From: CAYGKP01 sp964350605
GTDB lineage: Bacteria > Bacteroidota > Bacteroidia > Cytophagales > JAAEPT01
Assembly (NCBI GenBank): GCA_964350605.1
Contig: CAYGKP010000084.1
Location: forward strand, 1-9,692
Direction: 5' to 3'
DNA: 9,692 nt
Part shown: positions 6,128-9,692 of the stretch, one piece after another
Layout: each line of letters starts with the position of its first letter
How positions within the stretch are numbered: position 1 is the stretch's first letter
Made by a program: the position numbers and the translations under genes
Notes under the pieces: model-generated
Database searches by the model: none
Told to the model about the DNA's origin: nothing
Seen by the model: the letters and a program-made list of their open reading frames with translations, nothing else

Positions 6128-6949
6128 TTACCAGAATCGCCAGGTCGGTGTAGTATCAATCGGCCAATTACGCGCTTCAGGGGATAACTTGGCCAGCCGT
6201 TGATCGGGCTGTTCAATCCACTCGGCTTGCGACCGTACCGATTCGAGAACCTCGAGGTACCGCTCTTCTGCTTTATACAGGCTGCTTTCACCCCGACTGA
6301 AATCGCCCCCACGCTTCACTCGTTCAAGTCGTTCGCGGTACCTGGCCATCAGTCGGTCTTCCCCACCAACAAACCGAAGGTGCAAAAGCAATGGTGCCAC
6401 TTCCAGGGGCGGTGGCATGTGGTAGTCGACACTAGGGCGCGCTCGGAGCACCCGGTGCCCTCCCGCCTCGAAGGTGATCTTGCGCAGCTTTCGAAGATTA
6501 AGCACACAAGGCTTGGAATACGCGTCTTTAGGAATTCCTTGCCAAAGAGCGGCTTGGTCGGAAATCGGTACCTGAGTGGGCATTGATTTGCTGTAACAAT
6601 CATAACCCTGGACCCGTACCACTGCTGGTTGATTTACCGAAAACGGAAGGACCGGCATGATGAACTCGTCCATGTCGATCACCAAGGCGATGTCATGGCT
6701 CGTTCGGTAGGCCTTCCAGCCTTCATTTCGTACCTGAGTGTGTTCGACACTATCGAAGGCATCCGGACTGCCGTGCTGCTGCACTTTGCAACCGAGTTCG
6801 CGGGCCAACTCATCCGACCCATCGGTCGAGTGATTGTCGTAAATGTGGATGTGCGCGCCCATGCGCTTGTAGTGCGCCACAAAAGCTGGCATCAACTCCC
6901 GCTCGTTGTACGAATAGGCAATTACAACGATCCGCAGCGATTCACTCAT
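6128..6949 (-). CDS. GT2-like glycosyltransferase, array copy 3 (type B)
   Basis: 273 residues, soluble. Motifs: AYSYNE (11-16, Tyr in place of the His seen in the other four copies), DNHSTDGSD (38-46), VIDMDEF (Asp92, Asp94), SKPC (145-148), His165 and His190. It belongs with the first array gene as type B: an AYS-NE start instead of PSHNE, GSPDAFD instead of GKPDTYE, and GGDFSRGESS (214-223) instead of GTD..RGHSAHY. The segment 170-186 has a two-residue-longer, Pro-rich loop (YHMPPPLEV). The C-terminal NWP...WRFW tail is present. Its ATG overlaps the upstream stop in an ATGA arrangement (6946-6949), a strong sign of translational coupling. Inferred role: a step in synthesis of a glycan or glycolipid; specificity unknown. 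Confidence 0.9.
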   Translation of the reverse strand: MSESLRIVVIAYSYNERELMPAFVAHYKRMGAHIHIYDNHSTDGSDELARELGCKVQQHGSPDAFDSVEHTQVRNEGWKAYRTSHDIALVIDMDEFIMPVLPFSVNQPAVVRVQGYDCYSKSMPTQVPISDQAALWQGIPKDAYSKPCVLNLRKLRKITFEAGGHRVLRARPSVDYHMPPPLEVAPLLLHLRFVGGEDRLMARYRERLERVKRGGDFSRGESSLYKAEERYLEVLESVRSQAEWIEQPDQRLAKLSPEARNWPIDTTPTWRFW

Positions 6950-7719
6950 CTAACATCCGTAGGGGAAAAAGGCACTGGCTTGAAACGAGGAATGGGCTTG
7001 GCTAGAGCGTAGCCTTTACGAACCTTCTTTTCAACCTCAAGGTCGGTCAGAAAGTAATGCAACCCATAGCCACTGGCCAGGTCGGTACCTTTCTCCTTCC
7101 TTGCCGCACGCTCCTTGTAACGCATCTGGATGTAGTCCAGCGGCCCCACAAACTTTAAGTGAAACAACAGCGGTGCATCGGTAGCGGGTTCAGCCTCTTG
7201 GTAGCGGGGCCAACTGCGGCGAATGCTGTGCAAACCTGGCTCGATACGCAAGTAGCGTAGTTTTCTCAGGTTCAGGATGCAGGGCTTGGAATAGGCTTCG
7301 AACGGGCGACCGAGCCACAGGTCCGGCTGGTCAAACAAGGGCCGCGCCTCCGGATGGTTTTTGCTGTAAATGCCATACCCCCGGCAGCGGGTAATGGCAG
7401 GCATGTCGACGCTGAAAGGCTTCTGTGGCAAGATGAACTCGTCCAGATCGACCAAAATGGCCACGTCATGCGAGCGTCGAAACTTGCGCCAGATGTGATT
7501 GAAGGCCTTTGCCGTGCTTGTGACTTCGAAGGCATCAGGGCTTCCGAACTTTTCGACCGTACAGCCCAAATCGAGGGCTAGTTGGTCCGATCCGTCGGTG
7601 GAATGGTTATCCAGGATGTGCACGTCCGCCCCCAGGCTTTTGTAGTGGGCAACGTAGGCAGGCATAATCTCCTTCTCGTTGTGTGAAGGACTAATAACGA
7701 TGGTGCGAAGCTGTGTCAC
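6946..7719 (-). CDS. GT2-like glycosyltransferase, array copy 2 (divergent, GTG start preferred)
   Basis: 257 residues from GTG at 7719. That start gives VTQLRTIVISPSHNE, matching the paralogs' N-termini (for example MTQSPMRIIVITPSHNE), and begins 7 bp after the upstream stop at 7727. The only upstream ATG (7782) would add 21 unrelated residues and overlap the upstream gene by 56 bp; it remains possible. Motifs from the GTG: PSHNE (11-15), DNHSTDGSD (37-45), LVDLDEF (Asp91, Asp93), SKPC (144-147), His164 and His187. It mixes features of both types: a PSHNE start and AKPIPRF end like type A, but GSPDAFE like type B. It lacks the WP...W-rich tail found at the end of the other four, stopping at FSPTDVR. 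It also reads AFNHIW where the others have (V/I)-(R/Q)-(N/D)-(E/Q)-x-W. The DxD core is intact, so activity is expected. Confidence 0.85.
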   Translation of the reverse strand: MTQLRTIVISPSHNEKEIMPAYVAHYKSLGADVHILDNHSTDGSDQLALDLGCTVEKFGSPDAFEVTSTAKAFNHIWRKFRRSHDVAILVDLDEFILPQKPFSVDMPAITRCRGYGIYSKNHPEARPLFDQPDLWLGRPFEAYSKPCILNLRKLRYLRIEPGLHSIRRSWPRYQEAEPATDAPLLFHLKFVGPLDYIQMRYKERAARKEKGTDLASGYGLHYFLTDLEVEKKVRKGYALAKPIPRFKPVPFSPTDVR

Positions 7720-7726
7720 GGTCCGA

Positions 7727-8530
7727 CTATCGTTTCCAAAAGGGTTTTTTCGTTGCAGGCCAGTCCAGTTGATCGGGGCCAAGACTTGCGAGACACTCGG
7801 CTGGAAGTGGGATACGAATGGACTCAGCGCGTTGCTCCTTCATGACATCCAAGTACATATCCACGCCTCGCTGGAACTTCAGGCTTTCGCCTCGCGAATA
7901 ATCACCACCGCGTTCGATACGCTTGCGTCGCTCGTGAAAACGATGAATGATCCGCTCTAACCCACCTGCATACCGATAGTGGAGCAGAATCGGCGCACCA
8001 GGCAATGGGTCGGTCCTCTCGTATCGCGGCTTGGAGAGTTCTACCCTGTGGCCACCCGAAACGTACTTGATGGTTTTTAGTTTGTGAAGGTTAATGATGC
8101 ACGGCTTGGAATAGCCCCGGCTCCATACCCCCTCCCAGAGTTCGGGATTAGACTCCAAGGGGTTGGCATCAGGAAATGACTCGGTGATGCAGTTAAAACC
8201 GTTGGCCCGAACCACTGCTGGTTGGTCAACAGAGAAGGGCAAGACAGGAAACAAAAATTCATCCATGTCAACGATGATGGCTATATCGTGGCTCCCTCTG
8301 TACGCCTTCCAAGCTTGATCGCGAACTTGATTGTGCTCCAAGGCGTCGAACGCATCGGCACTTCCATGGGTAGTTACTTGACAACCCAACTCACGAGCCA
8401 ATTGGTCGGATCCGTCGGTGGAATGGTTGTCATAAATGTGAATGTCGGCTCCCAGTCGTTGGTAATGCGCGACAAAGGCGGGCATCAACTCCAACTCATT
8501 ATGAGAGTACGCGATGACAATGAGCTTCAT
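7727..8530 (-). CDS. GT2-like glycosyltransferase, array copy 1 (type B)
   Basis: 267 residues, soluble, the promoter-proximal member of the five. It starts directly at the first strand (MKLIVIAYSHNE) with no N-terminal extension. Motifs: YSHNE (8-12), DNHSTDGSD (34-42), IVDMDEF (Asp88, Asp90), YSKPCIINLHKL (140-151), His161 in GGHRV and His184 in LLHYRY. It groups with array copy 3 as type B (GSADAFD, GGDYSRGES). The tail LDWP...FWKR keeps the WP and an aromatic, but ends basic. It starts 22 bp after the CAP-domain gene's stop, so both are likely on one mRNA. A TACCTTTC sequence sits just before the ATG but is too close to the start and lacks a TTG at the right distance to be its promoter. 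Confidence 0.9.
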   Translation of the reverse strand: MKLIVIAYSHNELELMPAFVAHYQRLGADIHIYDNHSTDGSDQLARELGCQVTTHGSADAFDALEHNQVRDQAWKAYRGSHDIAIIVDMDEFLFPVLPFSVDQPAVVRANGFNCITESFPDANPLESNPELWEGVWSRGYSKPCIINLHKLKTIKYVSGGHRVELSKPRYERTDPLPGAPILLHYRYAGGLERIIHRFHERRKRIERGGDYSRGESLKFQRGVDMYLDVMKEQRAESIRIPLPAECLASLGPDQLDWPATKKPFWKR

Positions 8531-8552
8531 AATAACCCTGAAAGGTAGCGAA

Positions 8553-9221
8553 CTAGTGACACATTGACGGCTGTCGATCGCCCAAGGATTCGTTCGAAAA
8601 CCAGACGGTCGCGTAGTGCTCGGTGATGCCTAGGCCGATGGCTGCCCAGGGCTCCTCCCATATCTCTTTGTTTAGGATCGTGTTATCGTGCGACGGGCTG
8701 GACTGCCACCCCTTCATCGCGTACTCGACCATCATCTCGGGCGTACAACCCGTGCAGGTGAACGAGATTTCGTACCCCACCGCTGGTTTCCCTGTGATCT
8801 CCTGCACCTTGTTCCAGATGCACTCGGCGTTCGCGTGGTCGGACGTGTAACAACAAGGCGACCACCGCGCATCGCCCGACGACCAGGAGTGCATGTTGCA
8901 AACGCCCGTATCAGGATGCGCCACCTCCATGTCCCAACAATGCAGCTTGGCCACCTGGGTGAGCCCTTCAGACACCTTAAGGCGCGGCAAATGATGTTCG
9001 TGGCGATACTGCATCAAGGCTTTGTAGAGCTCCTTTTCCTCCTTCGAGAAGCACATCGGCGGCTCGGGATAGTCGCGCTCGACCTCGATGGGTTCGGGCA
9101 GCACGTGCGGATCCGGGGACTGCGCGGCAGCCGGCTGAGTCGCCGTGCAGGAGAGAAACAACAGACCAAGAAGGCTCAGGAGCCAGCGGTCGGGACGGGG
9201 AGCAAGTCTTTCGTGCGCCAT
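8553..9221 (-). CDS. Cys-rich CAP/SCP-domain lipoprotein
   Basis: 222 residues. The N-terminus has a positively charged stretch, a hydrophobic core and a lipobox (LLGLLFLSC, Cys25), followed by an Ala/Pro-rich linker, so an envelope lipoprotein is predicted. Residues about 60-212 are a CAP (SCP/PR-1/Tpx-1) domain. The recognisable parts are a first helix (LYKALMQYRHEHHLP), NMHSWS with His111, GYEISF with Glu151 in the GEN position, and the bacterial hallmark GWQSSPSHDNTILN with His178, then WAAIGLGI..HYATVWFS. These supply the usual His/Glu cavity. Nine further cysteines (57, 95, 108, 123, 124, 134, 156, 159, 221) point to several disulfides, more than in typical bacterial CAP proteins. The start at 9221 (MAHERLAP) is preferred over 9269 because it leads into the signal sequence; it overlaps the upstream gene by 46 bp. 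Molecular function is not known for most bacterial CAP proteins. Confidence 0.85.
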   Translation of the reverse strand: MAHERLAPRPDRWLLSLLGLLFLSCTATQPAAAQSPDPHVLPEPIEVERDYPEPPMCFSKEEKELYKALMQYRHEHHLPRLKVSEGLTQVAKLHCWDMEVAHPDTGVCNMHSWSSGDARWSPCCYTSDHANAECIWNKVQEITGKPAVGYEISFTCTGCTPEMMVEYAMKGWQSSPSHDNTILNKEIWEEPWAAIGLGITEHYATVWFSNESLGDRQPSMCH

Positions 9222-9692
9222 AGGTAGAGGAGAAGTAGGTGGGTAGCGACGGCACCAAATGTGTGCCAAAGGAAATGAGTGCCGCTATGAAGCCAGCCAA
9301 ATTCGTCAATCTCTCGGGCAACAACCGCCACCCCAAACAACAAAACCGCGGCCAGCACGACCCGCGCCTGAAACCACGCGGTGCGCCGCAGGAACAAGAG
9401 AATCGGCGTGGCAATGGCAATCCCCAGAATGGCGTACCCCGTCGATTTGGGCAAGGTGTCCTGCCGCCAAATCAGGCGGTTCAGAAACATCATCGCCATG
9501 AACCCCACGAGCGTGATCGTCAGCGCTTTCCAGGTGCTACCCACCAGCTTGCGGGTGAACCAAAAGATCGAGCTGGCCGAGAGAATCGCAATCGGCATCC
9601 AATCCAAATACAACCACACCTGTCCAATCCGCGAGGCGTGATAGACCGTGCCCCCCACCCCGCCGACGAGCAGCAGCACGACCGCGTACAGG
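9176..9692 (-). CDS. CREST/alkaline-ceramidase-like membrane protein (5' end beyond window)
   Basis: The frame is open to the right edge; 171 C-terminal residues are visible and the real start lies outside, so a GTG at 9679 should not be taken as the start. About six hydrophobic segments are visible (near residues 1-16, 27-44, 53-69, 83-99, 108-124, 138-156). Sequence GGVGGTVYH (His18), LDWMPI (Asp30) and HSGTHFLWH (His139, His143) fall in the order and spacing of the membrane metal-hydrolase superfamily that includes alkaline ceramidases and PAQR receptors, where three His bind zinc and an Asp and a Ser assist. The place of that Ser, four residues before the first His, is Gly14 here. By this resemblance it may cleave an amide or ester in a lipid within the membrane; that is inference. 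It is the first visible gene of the run and overlaps the CAP gene by 46 bp. Confidence 0.65.
   Translation of the reverse strand, partial: LYAVVLLLVGGVGGTVYHASRIGQVWLYLDWMPIAILSASSIFWFTRKLVGSTWKALTITLVGFMAMMFLNRLIWRQDTLPKSTGYAILGIAIATPILLFLRRTAWFQARVVLAAVLLFGVAVVAREIDEFGWLHSGTHFLWHTFGAVATHLLLLYLWRTKDLLPVPTAGS

Noticed and set aside
4924..8548. Similar plus-strand open frames opposite each glycosyltransferase, sharing a segment like GLPVVVDFAAQ
   Set aside because: The similarity between them is inherited from the conserved sense-strand motifs of the paralogs in the same register; they carry no start or promoter signals of their own.
1..9692. CRISPR array, insertion sequence, toxin-antitoxin or phage module
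   Set aside because: No regularly spaced short repeats, no terminal inverted repeats with a transposase, and no matching protein families were seen; the repeated DNA is paralogous coding sequence.

Overview
The window looks like chromosomal DNA from a Bacteroidota bacterium of moderate-to-high GC. The evidence is an AccA of the type with an N-terminal LDFEKPI segment, two promoters that match the Bacteroidota pattern TTG-N20-TAnnTTTG, no clear Shine-Dalgarno sequences at most starts, and several lipoprotein or secretory signals. I cannot name the genus. I see no insertion sequence, integrase, CRISPR array or phage gene.

Left part (1-2677): two tandem paralogous lipoproteins on the minus strand (the second runs off the left edge, lacking only a few C-terminal codons) share a Cys-Cys cluster and two Rhs-like YDxxGR motifs. 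Upstream of them is a four-helix membrane protein of unknown function. A divergent exported PEBP/YbhB-family protein faces the other way. A hairpin at 2712-2750 separates this convergent gene from accA.

Middle (2768-4302): accA, the carboxyltransferase alpha subunit of acetyl-CoA carboxylase, is divergent from a tRNA-Asp(GTC). The 194-bp gap holds one recognisable promoter for each direction, both with a 20-bp spacer. A strong hairpin plus T-run terminates the tRNA. A 59-residue Cys/His-rich peptide gene with a hydrophobic N-terminus follows on the minus strand.

Right part (4357-9692): a minus-strand run that behaves like one operon. In transcription order it holds the C-terminal part of a CREST/alkaline-ceramidase-like membrane protein (5' end off the window), a Cys-rich CAP/SCP-domain lipoprotein, and then five tandem paralogous soluble glycosyltransferases of the GT2-like family. 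Junctions are tight (46-bp overlap, 22-bp gap, 7-bp gap with the preferred GTG start, 4-bp ATGA overlap, 14-bp gap), with a 107-bp gap only before the last GT. The five GTs keep the same N-terminal nucleotide-sugar fold motifs (HNE, DNHSTDGSD, DxDEF) but fall into two sequence types plus an intermediate. This suggests duplication followed by acceptor or donor specialisation, perhaps for building a surface glycan or glycolipid. This array, with its membrane hydrolase-like and CAP partners, is the best candidate for an undescribed system. Its product is not shown by the sequence.
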